Positions 9,513-17,513 are shown, numbered from the stretch's first letter. The stretch is DNA of 64,000 nucleotides from UBA964 sp037444685 (GCA_037444685.1 JBBILX010000011.1:1-64000), one strand, 5' to 3'. The notes: generated by a model not told the origin, from the letters alone. A program made the numbers and translations.

Positions 9513-10013
9513 TCAGCGCGGCGCGGGCAGGCGCGGGTCGCCGTCGGCCATCACCTGCGCAGTCTGGGCTTCGCGGAAGGCGCGCAGCGGCTCGACGAAC
9601 TGCGGGTGATGGGTGGCCAGCATGGAGGTCGCGAACAGCGCCGCGTTGCGCGCGCCGGCTGGCCCGATCGCGAAGGTCGCGACCGGGACGCCGGCGGGCA
9701 TCTGCACGATCGACAGCAGTGAATCGAGGCCGCTCAGCGATTTCGAGCGCACCGGCACACCGAGCACGGGCAGCGTGGTCTTGGCAGCGGTCATGCCCGG
9801 CAGGTGCGCCGCGCCGCCTGCGCCGGCGATGATGACCTCGAGACCCCGTCCGGCCGCAGTGGAGGCGTATTCGAACATGAGATCCGGCGTGCGATGCGCG
9901 GAGACGACGCGCACTTCATGTGGCACGCCGAGATGTTCGAGGACTTCGGCCGCACCCTGCATCGTCTCCCAGTCGGAGCGCGACCCCATGATGATGCCGA
10001 CCAACGGTGTCAT
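9513..10013 (-). CDS. purE: N5-carboxyaminoimidazole ribonucleotide mutase PurE
   Basis: Class I PurE of 166 aa that converts N5-CAIR to CAIR in purine synthesis. Signatures are IMGSRSDWETM (carboxylate and phosphate binding), SAHRTPDLMFEYA, GAGGAAHLPGMTAA and VPVRSKSLSGLDSLLSIVQMP. It is the first gene of the purEK operon. The ATG lies only 6 nt after a TAGACT -10 box with an extended TGC, so the mRNA is probably leaderless. Confidence 0.96.
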   Translation of the reverse strand: MTPLVGIIMGSRSDWETMQGAAEVLEHLGVPHEVRVVSAHRTPDLMFEYASTAAGRGLEVIIAGAGGAAHLPGMTAAKTTLPVLGVPVRSKSLSGLDSLLSIVQMPAGVPVATFAIGPAGARNAALFATSMLATHHPQFVEPLRAFREAQTAQVMADGDPRLPAPR

Positions 10014-10019
10014 CGCGAA

Positions 10020-10028
10020 AGTCTAGCA
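10020..10028 (-). promoter_or_regulatory. Extended -10 promoter of purEK
   Basis: On the minus strand, TGC-TAGACT ends 6 nt before the purE ATG. This fits an extended -10 sigma70 promoter whose start point would fall at or next to the A of the start codon. No Shine-Dalgarno can lie between them. Confidence 0.6.
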
Positions 10029-10037
10029 CGGGCCCCA

Positions 10038-10063
10038 CCCGTGGCCGGGATCCCGGCCACGGG
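10038..10063. repeat. 26-bp perfect palindrome between darP and purE
   Basis: Two 13-bp arms (CCCGTGGCCGGGA and its exact complement) meet with no loop. It lies between the end of darP and the purE promoter, both on the minus strand. No T-run follows on either strand, so it is not a canonical intrinsic terminator. It may be a Rho-assisted end, a protein-binding site, or a 3'-end stabilising hairpin. Confidence 0.6.
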
Positions 10064-10088
10064 GCCAGCGCCGCGGGGCGAACACGCC

Positions 10089-10598
10089 TCAGGGCCCCTC
10101 GAGTGCGACGCGCAGCAGCCGAAACAGCTCGCGCCCAGCCTGCGTGCGTACCGCGTCCGGTTTCGTGGGGTCGCGCGCGGTCGCGAGCAGCGGGCGCAAT
10201 GGTCCAGCATCGATCTGGGGTCGCCAGCCGAGCAGGGCATCGAGCGCCGGTTCTCCCTCGCGGATGAGCCGGTCCCGCCAGGTCTCGACCCGCCGGAAGC
10301 GCTCTGCCCCGAGCGCGGCGCGCCTGCCACGCTCGCCGAGCGCGGCGACGATCGGAGCGGGATCGACGTCGCGCATCAGCTTGCCGATCAGTTGCCGCTG
10401 CCGCGCGAGTGCGCCGTGCGAACGAATGCTGCGCGCGGCGCGGATTGCCGCGGCGAGCGGCTCCGGCAGCGCGAGGCGTTCGAGCTCCGCGTCGGGAAGA
10501 CCGACGAGCCGTTCGCCTAGCCGCTGCGCATCGTGCGCGGCGCGCTTGCGAGCGCTCTTGCTCGGTCGGTTCTCGTCGTCCGGGAGCCCGTCGGTCAT
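10089..10598 (-). CDS. darP: Ribosome-associated factor DarP (YjgA, DUF615)
   Basis: YjgA/DarP family protein (169 aa) that associates with late 50S precursors and supports large-subunit assembly. The family pattern is visible: a basic start (SKSARKRAAHDAQRLGERLV), RQRQLIGKLMRDVD in the middle, and a helical C-terminus with RTQAGRELFRLLR. It is divergent from pmbA, as in E. coli. ATG 10598 is preferred because a CACAAT box lies 7 nt upstream. An ATG at 10607 with a GAGG upstream would add three residues. Confidence 0.9.
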   Translation of the reverse strand: MTDGLPDDENRPSKSARKRAAHDAQRLGERLVGLPDAELERLALPEPLAAAIRAARSIRSHGALARQRQLIGKLMRDVDPAPIVAALGERGRRAALGAERFRRVETWRDRLIREGEPALDALLGWRPQIDAGPLRPLLATARDPTKPDAVRTQAGRELFRLLRVALEGP

Positions 10599-10607
10599 TG
10601 GTATCAT
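10599..10607 (+). promoter_or_regulatory. Extended -10 promoter of pmbA
   Basis: TGG-TATCAT on the plus strand ends 8 nt before the pmbA ATG at 10616, so transcription would start at or near the start codon. It abuts the CACAAT box (10608-10613, minus strand) proposed for darP, so the two divergent promoters lie back to back within the 17 bp that separate the start codons. Confidence 0.5.
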
Positions 10608-10615
10608 TGTGCCTC

Positions 10616-11962
10616 ATGGGTCAGGACGTCGACACAGCGCGTATCCCGGAGCTCAAGGACATCGTCGCGCGCGTCCTGGACGAGGCGCGCGCGGCCGGCG
10701 CCTCGCAGGCCGAGGCCGACGCGAGTCTCCAGAAGGGCCTCAATGCCACCGTGCGGCTCGGTGAAGTCGAGACGATCGAGTATCAACGCGATAGAGGTCT
10801 CGGCGTCACGGTGTACTTCGGCAGGCGAAAGGGTTCCGCGAGCACGGGCGATCTCGGTGTCGAGGCGATCCGCGAGACCGTGCGCAAGGCCTGCGCGATC
10901 GCCCGCTACACGGGCGAGGACGACTGCTCCGGGCTCGCCGATCCCGAGGACCTCGCCCGCGATCCGCCCGCGCTGGCGCTCGATTTCCCGTGGGATCTGC
11001 AGCCGGAGGAGGCAATCGAAATCGCGCGGCGCTGCGAGGCCGCCGGGCGCGATGTCGACGCGCGCATCACCAATTCGGAGGGTGCCACGGTCGGCAGCCA
11101 TCGCGGCGTGCGCGTCTACGGCAACTCGCATGGGTTTCTCGCAGGCTACGCGAGCACGAGCCACTCGGTCTCGTGCGTGCTGCTCGCGCAGCACGGCGAA
11201 GACATGCAGCGCGACTATTGGTACTCGAGCGCCCGCGATCCGCGCGAACTCGACGACCCCGAGTCGATCGGTCGGCGCGCCGGCGAGCGCGCGGTCGCAC
11301 GGCTCGGCGCACGACGTCTGCCGACCGGCAGGGCTAGCGTGCTGTTCGCACCGGAGATGGCGCGCGGCGTCTTCGGTCACTTCATCGGCGCGATCCGCGG
11401 CGGCAGCCAGTACCGGCGCACCAGCTTCCTGCTCGGGGCCGCCGGCACGCAGGTGTTTCCGTCTTTCGTCGACATGCATGAGCGGCCGCATCTGCCCAAG
11501 GCGCTCGCGAGTGCGCCATTCGATTCCGAGGGCGTCGCGACACGCGACCGCGAGCTCGTGGCGGGCGGCACGCTCGAAGGCTACCTGCTCAGCAGTTACT
11601 CGGCGCGCAAGCTCGGACTGCGGACCACCGGCAACGCGGGCGGAGTGCACAACTTGATCGTCGATCCCGGTCCGGACCGTCTCGACTTTCGAGGCATGCT
11701 GCGCCGGCTCGGCACCGGGCTGCTGGTCACGGAGCTGATGGGGCAGGGCGTCAACGGCGTCACGGGTGATTACTCGCGCGGCGCCACCGGATTCTGGGTC
11801 GAAGGCGGCGAGATCGCCTATCCGGTGCACGAGATCACGATCGCCGGCAACCTCCGTGACATGTACCGGGGCATCGTCTCGCTCGGCGCCGACCTCGACA
11901 CCCGCGGTGCGATACGCTGCGGTTCGCTGCTGGTCGGGGAAATGACGATCGCCGGACAGTAG
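10616..11962 (+). CDS. pmbA: Metalloprotease subunit PmbA (TldE)
   Basis: PmbA/TldE, the non-zinc-binding partner of TldD in a heterodimeric peptidase. Length is 448 aa, close to the 450 aa of E. coli PmbA. Family segments include VRLGEVETIEYQRDRGLGVTVYFG near the N-terminus and the C-terminal TGNAGGVHNL and ELMGQGVNGVTGDYSRGATG blocks. There is no HExxxH, as expected for this subunit. It is divergent from darP and about 3.6 kb from tldD, the same grouping as in Pseudomonas. Confidence 0.95.
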   Translation: MGQDVDTARIPELKDIVARVLDEARAAGASQAEADASLQKGLNATVRLGEVETIEYQRDRGLGVTVYFGRRKGSASTGDLGVEAIRETVRKACAIARYTGEDDCSGLADPEDLARDPPALALDFPWDLQPEEAIEIARRCEAAGRDVDARITNSEGATVGSHRGVRVYGNSHGFLAGYASTSHSVSCVLLAQHGEDMQRDYWYSSARDPRELDDPESIGRRAGERAVARLGARRLPTGRASVLFAPEMARGVFGHFIGAIRGGSQYRRTSFLLGAAGTQVFPSFVDMHERPHLPKALASAPFDSEGVATRDRELVAGGTLEGYLLSSYSARKLGLRTTGNAGGVHNLIVDPGPDRLDFRGMLRRLGTGLLVTELMGQGVNGVTGDYSRGATGFWVEGGEIAYPVHEITIAGNLRDMYRGIVSLGADLDTRGAIRCGSLLVGEMTIAGQ

Positions 11963-11980
11963 GCGCAGGTTCGTCGGCGA

Positions 11981-13360
11981 TCAGCGGGCCGCGCCCGCCG
12001 TGGCCGTAGCGGCGGTCGATGCGACTGCGGCGTCCGTTTCCGTGAGCCCCTCGTCGATGAGGTCGCGCACGCTGCGCCCCGCGCAGGCGCTCCGCCAGGC
12101 CGAGTCGATCCGTCCGAGCAGGCGTTCGACCGGCTGCGTGTCGCCGCTGCGCGGTTCCGAATGGCCACTGCGCTGGCGGCGCGCCACGTCGAGCACTTCG
12201 ACGAGCGGGACCTCAGCGAGGTCGCGGCCGGGAATCAGGCTGTCGTCGTCCGTCCGCGCGAGGAGGCCGACCACCTCGAGTGCGCGGACCAGCTCGGCGA
12301 CGGCGATCCCGGGCACGCGCAGTTCGCGTGCGAGCGCATCGACGTGCCAGCGTGGCGCCGCACGTACGTGCGCACGACCGACGAGATACATCACCCGCAA
12401 GGCTGCCGCTTCGAGCTCCTCGGCCGACAGGCGCGGTTCGGCCAGACCGAGCCGCAGGTAGCCCGGGTTCTGCCAGTAGAAAGCGAGCCGTGCGCCAACC
12501 AGCAGGATCAGCCACCCGAAGTAGGTCCACAGCAGCGCGGCGATGATCACCGCGAATCCCGCATAGACGATGGTCAGCCGTGCCGTGTAGATCACGATGG
12601 CCGTGAACAGCTTGCCGCTCGCCGCCCAGAGCACGCCGGCGACCAGTCCGCCGACCAGCGCCGAGGTGAGCCGGACCTGCGTGTTTGGGACGAACTTGTA
12701 GAGCGCCGAGAACATCGCCGTGACGAAGAGGTATGGCGAGAGCTGCTGCAGCAGCGCGCCGAGTCGCTGCAGGATGGGCAGGTTGGCCGCCTGCTGCGCG
12801 GCCTGGCTCTCGAGCGCCGAGTGCGCGAGGCCGAGGAAGGCGACCAGCAGAAGCGGTCCGACGATCAGCAACGCCAGATACTCGGCGAAGCGCCGCGTCA
12901 GGCCACGCGCCCGTTCGACCTTCCAGAGGAAATTGAAGCCGTCCTCGACCTTGCGGATGGTCTCGACGAGCGTCCAGACCAGCAGTGCGAACCCGACCGA
13001 GCCAACCACCCCGCCGGAGACGCTGTCGGCGAACTCCATGACGCGCGCGGTGATCTCGGTCGCGTCGCGGCCGAGCGGGCGAAAGAACTCGTAGACGATG
13101 GGCTCGAGATCGCGGTGGGCATCGAAGAGCTTGAGGACCGCGAAGCTGAAGGCGAGCAGCGGGACCAGCGACAGCAACGTCGTGAACACGAGCCCCATCG
13201 CCCACAGGTTGATCTCGCCGCGCGCGAGGTCGCGCAGGATCGCGTAGGGGTAGCGCAGGAGCCGCAGCAGCGACGAGAGCGGCTGGCCGCGCTCGGCATG
13301 CCGGCCCCAGAGCCAGCGGTCGCACAGGTTCCACAGCGGCTGCAGCACGGCGCCAAGCAT
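11981..13360 (-). CDS. YihY/BrkB-family inner-membrane protein with C-terminal extension
   Basis: Polytopic membrane protein of the YihY/virulence factor BrkB family (formerly called 'ribonuclease BN'). The membrane core with about six helices covers roughly residues 30-310: LWAMGLVFTTLLSLVPLLAFSF, VGSVGFALLVWTLVETIRKVEDGFNFLW, and the YAGFAVIIAALLWTYFGWLILLVGA segment. A ~150-residue cytoplasmic extension follows, with a winged-helix-like region (VDALARELRVPGIAVAELVRALEVVGLL) and an Ala/Thr-rich tail. E. coli YihY has 290 aa; this one has 459. Molecular function is unknown. ATG 13360 is chosen because residues upstream of it look non-coding and overlap the divergent promoter region. Confidence 0.85.
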   Translation of the reverse strand: MLGAVLQPLWNLCDRWLWGRHAERGQPLSSLLRLLRYPYAILRDLARGEINLWAMGLVFTTLLSLVPLLAFSFAVLKLFDAHRDLEPIVYEFFRPLGRDATEITARVMEFADSVSGGVVGSVGFALLVWTLVETIRKVEDGFNFLWKVERARGLTRRFAEYLALLIVGPLLLVAFLGLAHSALESQAAQQAANLPILQRLGALLQQLSPYLFVTAMFSALYKFVPNTQVRLTSALVGGLVAGVLWAASGKLFTAIVIYTARLTIVYAGFAVIIAALLWTYFGWLILLVGARLAFYWQNPGYLRLGLAEPRLSAEELEAAALRVMYLVGRAHVRAAPRWHVDALARELRVPGIAVAELVRALEVVGLLARTDDDSLIPGRDLAEVPLVEVLDVARRQRSGHSEPRSGDTQPVERLLGRIDSAWRSACAGRSVRDLIDEGLTETDAAVASTAATATAGAAR

Positions 13361-13366
13361 ATCCGC

Positions 13367-13372
13367 TAGGCT
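13367..13372 (+). promoter_or_regulatory. -10 box upstream of the BtuF-like gene
   Basis: TAGGCT ends 6 nt before the ATG at 13379. There is no Shine-Dalgarno, consistent with a leaderless transcript. No clear -35 was found. Confidence 0.4.
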
Positions 13373-13378
13373 TGACGG

Positions 13379-14206
13379 ATGCGCGCGCGCGGCGGCTTTC
13401 CGGAACGAATCGTCTGCCTGACCGAGGAGACGACCGAGACGCTGTACCTCCTCGAGGAGGACTGGCGCATCGTTGGCATCTCGGGTTTCACCGTCCGGCC
13501 ACCGCGCGCCCGGCGCGAGAAGCCGCGCGTGTCGGCTTTCACGTCGGCCAAGCTCGACCGCATCATCGAGCTCGCGCCCGACCTCGTGCTCGGTTTCTCG
13601 GATCTGCAGGCCGACATCGCAGCGGCGCTGATTCGCGCCGGCATCGAGGTGCACGTCTTCAATCATCGCAGCGTCGCCGAGATACTGCGCACGATCCGCG
13701 TGCTCGGCGGCATGATCGGCTGCGAGGCGAAGACGGCCGCGCTGGTCGAGCGTCTGGAGGCACGAATCGAGCGGGTGCGTGCGGCGGCCGCGGCCTTGCC
13801 GTGCAGGCCAAAGGTCTACTTCGAGGAGTGGGACGAGCCGCAGATCTCGGCGATCCGCTGGGTTTCGGAGCTGATCGGCATCGCCGGCGGCGAGGACTGC
13901 TTCCCGGAACTCGCCGGCGCGCCACTCGGCCGCGACCGCATCATCGCCGATCCGCTCGAGGTGCCACGGCGCGCGCCGGACATCATCATGGGCTCATGGT
14001 GCGGCAAGAAGTTCCGTCCCGAGCGGGTCGCCGCGCGCCCCGGCTGGGCCGAGGTTCCGGCCGTGCGCGACGGTGAGCTCCACGAAATCAAGTCGGCGCT
14101 GATCCTGCAGCCGGGTCCTGCGGCGCTGACCGAGGGACTCGAGGCGCTCCACGAGCACATCGCAGACTGGGCGTGGCGCCGCGATCGGCGCTCGCGACGA
14201 GGCTGA
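13379..14206 (+). CDS. BtuF-like cobalamin/Fe-siderophore substrate-binding domain protein
   Basis: Periplasmic-binding-protein fold of the BtuF/FepB (PF01497) type, 275 aa. Typical elements are RIVCLTEETTETLYLLEEDWRIVGIS, KLDRIIELAPDLVLGFSDLQADIAAALIRAG and FEEWDEPQISAIRWVSELIGIAGG. No signal peptide or lipobox is seen at the N-terminus, and no permease or ATPase neighbours exist. It may be a cytoplasmic or atypically exported member, annotated in related genomes as 'cobalamin-binding protein'. The ligand is not determined by the sequence. Confidence 0.8.
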   Translation: MRARGGFPERIVCLTEETTETLYLLEEDWRIVGISGFTVRPPRARREKPRVSAFTSAKLDRIIELAPDLVLGFSDLQADIAAALIRAGIEVHVFNHRSVAEILRTIRVLGGMIGCEAKTAALVERLEARIERVRAAAAALPCRPKVYFEEWDEPQISAIRWVSELIGIAGGEDCFPELAGAPLGRDRIIADPLEVPRRAPDIIMGSWCGKKFRPERVAARPGWAEVPAVRDGELHEIKSALILQPGPAALTEGLEALHEHIADWAWRRDRRSRRG

Positions 14207-14218
14207 GCAGGCCGGGTC

Positions 14219-15136
14219 TCAGCGCGACGCGGCCTCGGTCGCCGGTCCGGTCAGGCGTCGCAGCGCGGTCAGGTAGTTTTCACTGGTCCTGGCGATGATC
14301 TCGGGCGGCAAGCGCGGTCCGGGTGGCCGCTTGTCCCAGTCGAGCGTTTCGAGATAGTCGCGTACGAACTGTTTGTCGAATGACGGCGGACTGATGCCGG
14401 CCTGGTAACGGTCCGCCGGCCAGAATCGCGAGGAATCGGGTGTCAGGACCTCGTCGATCAGTGTGAGCCTTCCGGCCTCGTCGACCCCGAACTCGAACTT
14501 GGTGTCGGCGATGATGATGCCGCGCTCGCGCGCGTGCTCCGCGGCGTAGCGGTAGAGCGCCAACGCAGTGCCGCGCACCTGCGCGGCGAGTTCGCGGCCG
14601 AGCAGCGCCTCGATCGCGGCATAGTCGACGTTCTCGTCGTGCTGGCCCGCTGGGGCCTTGCTCGCAGGCGTGAAGATCGGCTCCGGCAATTCCTCGGCCA
14701 GCCGCAGACCTCGCGGCAGGGCGATTCCGCAGACCGCCCCGGTACGCTGATAGTCCTTCCAGCCCGAGCCGATCAGGTAGCCGCGAACAACGGCTTCGAG
14801 CGGGAGCGCGCGCAGCTTGCGCACGAGGACGGAGCGGACATCGAGCAGCGCGCGCTCGTCCGGGTCGAGCGGCAGTTCGTCGATTCCGCGGTGCGTGAGG
14901 TGATTCGGCACGATCGAGGTGGTGCGCTCGAACCAGAAGTTCGAGATCTCCGTGAGCACGCGTCCCTTGTGTGGAATCGGGTCGGGCAGCACGACGTCGA
15001 ACGCGGACAGGCGATCGGTGGTCACGATCAGCATCGTGCCGGCATCGACGTCGTAGATGTCGCGGACCTTGCCGGTGTGGATGCGCCGCAGATGGCGCAG
15101 CGCGGTGGAGTGGACGGTCGTCGGCGTGGTCGGCAC
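14219..15136 (-). CDS. purC: SAICAR synthase PurC
   Basis: Phosphoribosylaminoimidazole-succinocarboxamide synthase, which joins CAIR and aspartate in purine synthesis. Motifs are HTGKVRDIYDVD (ATP site), TTDRLSAFDVVLPDPIPHKG, RGYLIGSGWKDYQ, TKFEFGVDEAGRLTLIDEVLTPDSSRFW and PSFDKQFVRDYL. No ATG is available near the expected N-terminus. GTG 15136 gives 305 aa, the size of the long Xanthomonas-type PurC, and is my choice, with moderate certainty and no clear ribosome site. It is divergent from djlA, with overlapping -10 regions. Confidence 0.93.
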   Translation of the reverse strand: MPTTPTTVHSTALRHLRRIHTGKVRDIYDVDAGTMLIVTTDRLSAFDVVLPDPIPHKGRVLTEISNFWFERTTSIVPNHLTHRGIDELPLDPDERALLDVRSVLVRKLRALPLEAVVRGYLIGSGWKDYQRTGAVCGIALPRGLRLAEELPEPIFTPASKAPAGQHDENVDYAAIEALLGRELAAQVRGTALALYRYAAEHARERGIIIADTKFEFGVDEAGRLTLIDEVLTPDSSRFWPADRYQAGISPPSFDKQFVRDYLETLDWDKRPPGPRLPPEIIARTSENYLTALRRLTGPATEAASR

Positions 15137-15162
15137 AGGCGAGGCTCGGCAGCGTGACGGCT

Positions 15163-15171
15163 TGTTACTAT
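15163..15171 (+). promoter_or_regulatory. Extended -10 promoter of djlA-rpe
   Basis: TGT-TACTAT ends 6 nt before the djlA ATG at 15178, predicting a leaderless start. On the minus strand the same AT-rich stretch reads CATAGT (15167-15172) and could serve purC, so divergent transcription from overlapping boxes is possible. Confidence 0.5.
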
Positions 15172-15177
15172 GACAGC

Positions 15178-15993
15178 ATGAAATGGTCGGGAAAAGTGTT
15201 CGGCGGCGTGGTCGGCGCACTGTTCGGCGGTCCCGTCGGTGCCGCGATCGGCGCGCTCGCGGGCCACGTCTACGACGAGCGCGACGCCGCGGCGGCGCGC
15301 GCCGCGCGGCTGCGCGCGAGCGGCACTGCGGCCTCGACACAGCAGGTCGCCGACTGCTTCTTCCGCGCGACGTTCGAGGTCATGGGACACGTCGCGAAGG
15401 CCGATGGCCGCGTCTCGGAGCGCGAGATCGAGGCCGCGCGCGACGTGATGCGCGACTTCCGGCTGACGAGCGCGCAGGTGGATGCGGCGATCGCGTGCTT
15501 CGCGCGAGGCAAGCAGGCTGGTTACGACCTGGCCGCCACGATCCGCGAGCTGAACTCGGCCTGCGCCGATCGGCCGGACCTGCTGCGGATCTTCCTCGAG
15601 ATCCAGCTCCGCGCGGCGCTCGCCGGCGCGGACCTGCAGGGTCCGTCGCGAGCGCTGCTCGCGCGCATTGCCTCGGCGATCGGAGTCGGCGGCCTCGAGT
15701 TCGCGCACCTCGAGGCCGTGCTCCGCCTTCGCCAGCGCTCCGCGCGCACGGCCGATTCCGACCGCGCGGCGGATGCCGCCCGTCTCGAGGAAGCCTACGA
15801 AGTGCTCGAGGTCCGCGCGGACGCCGCCGACGACGAAATCGTCAGGGCCTATCGGCGTCAGCTGTCGCGGCACCACCCTGATAAGCTCAAGGCGAACGGG
15901 TTACCCGAGTCCATGCTCGAGCACGCCAAGCAGCGCACGCAGCAGATCATCGAGGCCTACGAACGGGTCCGCGCGAGGAGAGGGATGAGATGA
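15178..15993 (+). CDS. djlA: Membrane-anchored DnaJ-like co-chaperone DjlA
   Basis: DjlA stimulates DnaK from the inner membrane and influences the Rcs capsule phosphorelay in E. coli. The N-terminus is a Gly-rich transmembrane segment (GKVFGGVVGALFGGPVGAAI). The middle is a TerB-like helical domain (MGHVAKADGRVSEREIEAARDVM) and the C-terminus is a J domain with the HPD motif (SRHHPDKLKANGLPE). Length is 271 aa, equal to E. coli DjlA. Its TGA overlaps the rpe ATG by 4 bp (ATGA), so the two are translationally coupled. Confidence 0.93.
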   Translation: MKWSGKVFGGVVGALFGGPVGAAIGALAGHVYDERDAAAARAARLRASGTAASTQQVADCFFRATFEVMGHVAKADGRVSEREIEAARDVMRDFRLTSAQVDAAIACFARGKQAGYDLAATIRELNSACADRPDLLRIFLEIQLRAALAGADLQGPSRALLARIASAIGVGGLEFAHLEAVLRLRQRSARTADSDRAADAARLEEAYEVLEVRADAADDEIVRAYRRQLSRHHPDKLKANGLPESMLEHAKQRTQQIIEAYERVRARRGMR

Positions 15994-16676
15994 AGTCTGT
16001 CCGGCAGAGCGACTGGATCGCACCGTCGATTCTCTCGGCCGACTTCGCTCGGCTTGGCGCCGAGGTCGATGCCGTGCTCGCGGCCGGTGCCGACGCGGTG
16101 CACTTCGATGTCATGGACAATCATTACGTGCCCAACCTCACGGCAGGTCCGCTCGTCTGCGAGGCGCTGCGTCGGCACGGCGTCAAGGCGCCGATCGACG
16201 TGCACTTGATGGTCAAGCCCGTCGACCGGATCGTGCCCGACTTCGCCAGGGCCGGCGCCACGATCATCAGCTTCCATCCCGAAGCCAGCGAGCACGTCGA
16301 TCGGACCATCGAGCTGATCCGCGAGCAGGGTTGCCAACCGGGACTGGTGTTCAATCCGGCGACGCCGCTGCACTACCTCGATTACACGCTCGACAAGCTC
16401 GATCTCGTGCTGCTGATGTCGGTGAATCCGGGCTTCGGCGGACAGAGATTCATCCCCGGCGCGCTCGACAAGCTCCGCGAGGTGCGCCGACGTATCGATG
16501 CGTCCGGGCGGCCAGTGCGACTCGAGATCGACGGCGGTGTCAAGGTCGACAACATCGGTGCGATCGCGGCCGCTGGCGCCGATACCTTCGTCGCCGGCTC
16601 GGCTATTTTCGGCTCCAGCGATTACGCCGCGACGATCCGGCAGATGCGCGCGGCGATCGCCGCGGGCCGTGCCTGA
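15990..16676 (+). CDS. rpe: Ribulose-phosphate 3-epimerase
   Basis: TIM-barrel enzyme of the pentose phosphate pathway that interconverts ribulose-5-P and xylulose-5-P. Signatures are APSILSADFARLG, DAVHFDVMDNHYVPNLT, DVHLMVKP, LMSVNPGFGGQ and RLEIDGGVKVDNI, with catalytic Asp and metal-binding His residues in place. Length is 228 aa. It overlaps djlA by 4 bp. rpiA, the other pentose-phosphate isomerase, is in the same window at 19523. Confidence 0.96.
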   Translation: MKSVRQSDWIAPSILSADFARLGAEVDAVLAAGADAVHFDVMDNHYVPNLTAGPLVCEALRRHGVKAPIDVHLMVKPVDRIVPDFARAGATIISFHPEASEHVDRTIELIREQGCQPGLVFNPATPLHYLDYTLDKLDLVLLMSVNPGFGGQRFIPGALDKLREVRRRIDASGRPVRLEIDGGVKVDNIGAIAAAGADTFVAGSAIFGSSDYAATIRQMRAAIAAGRA

Positions 16677-16677
16677 A

Positions 16678-16700
16678 GGGCGTCAATAGAAAGGACGCCC
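16678..16700. terminator. Hairpin between convergent rpe and the CRP-like gene
   Basis: GGGCGTC - 9-nt loop - GACGCCC forms a 7-bp perfect stem right after the rpe stop. A second GC-rich inverted repeat follows. There is no T-run, so it is at best a weak intrinsic terminator between convergent genes. Confidence 0.4.
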
Positions 16701-16739
16701 GCGCGAGGCGGGCGGCGGGAGACCGAGGCCGCGCGGGTG

Positions 16740-17513
16740 TCATTCCTCGTCGTCGTCCCAGTCGTCGTCATCGTCGACCGGCGCCGCACGCGCCGCCGTA
16801 GCCGGTCTGGCCGGCGCAGCGCCCGCTGCGCCGGGCTTGACCGGGACGATCACGGGACGTGTCTTGATCTTCGGTCGCGCGTTGAACACGACGATGGTCT
16901 TGCCCGTGGCGCGCAGCAGTCCCTGGTCCTCGAGCACCTTCAGCACGCGGCCGGCCATCTCGCGCGAGCAGCCGACGAGGCGGGACAGTTCCTGGCGCGA
17001 TACCTTGATCTGCATGCCCTCGGGATGCGTCATCGCGTCGGGTTCGCCGCACAGATCCATGATCGCGTGCGCGACGCGGCCCGTGACGTCCACGAACGCG
17101 AGGTCGCCGAGCTTGCGGTTCGTGCGGTCGAGGCGGGTCGCGAGCTGGGTCGCAAGTTCGAATATCAGGCCCGGACTCTCGGCCGCGATCTGCCGGAAGC
17201 GGGGATAGGTCATCTCGGCCAGTTCGCACTGGCCGCGCGTGCGGACCCAGGCAGTGCGCGTCGGCTGTTCGTAGAACAGGCCCATCTCGCCGAAGAACTG
17301 GCCCTTGTTGAGGTAGGCCAGCACCATCTCGTTGCCTTCCTCGTCCTCGATCATGACTTCGACCGAGCCCGAGATGATGTAGTAGAGGACGTCCGGCAGA
17401 TCCCCTGCGTGGATGATCACCGTTTTCGAGGGGACCGTGCGGATCCGGCAGTAGCTCAGGAAGCGATTGATCGCCGGAATGTCGCTCAGCGGCTTGACCG
17501 ATTCATCGACCAC
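16740..17513 (-). CDS. CRP/Vfr/Clp-family regulator with acidic C-terminal tail
   Basis: Cyclic-nucleotide-binding-type transcription regulator. An N-terminal cNMP beta-barrel (LYYIISGSVEVMIED, GQFFGEMGLFYEQPTRTAWVRT) is followed by the dimer helix and a C-terminal winged helix (VSRQELSRLVGCSREMAGRVLKVLEDQGLL) nearly identical to Vfr and Xanthomonas Clp. A ~45-residue Ala/Pro linker ending in an Asp/Glu-rich tail (DDDDDWDDDEE) is added to the usual length. GTG 17513 is chosen because GGGGG lies 4 nt upstream. The ATG at 17555 sits only 2 nt behind the likely -10 box (TATAAA, 17558-17563) and is probably not used. Whether it binds cAMP or c-di-GMP cannot be told. Confidence 0.88.
   Translation of the reverse strand: MVDESVKPLSDIPAINRFLSYCRIRTVPSKTVIIHAGDLPDVLYYIISGSVEVMIEDEEGNEMVLAYLNKGQFFGEMGLFYEQPTRTAWVRTRGQCELAEMTYPRFRQIAAESPGLIFELATQLATRLDRTNRKLGDLAFVDVTGRVAHAIMDLCGEPDAMTHPEGMQIKVSRQELSRLVGCSREMAGRVLKVLEDQGLLRATGKTIVVFNARPKIKTRPVIVPVKPGAAGAAPARPATAARAAPVDDDDDWDDDEE

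Noticed and set aside
12161..13369. A 402-codon plus-strand frame opposite yihY
   Set aside because: Translation is Arg/Glu/Gln-rich noise. The opposite strand encodes a clear membrane protein.
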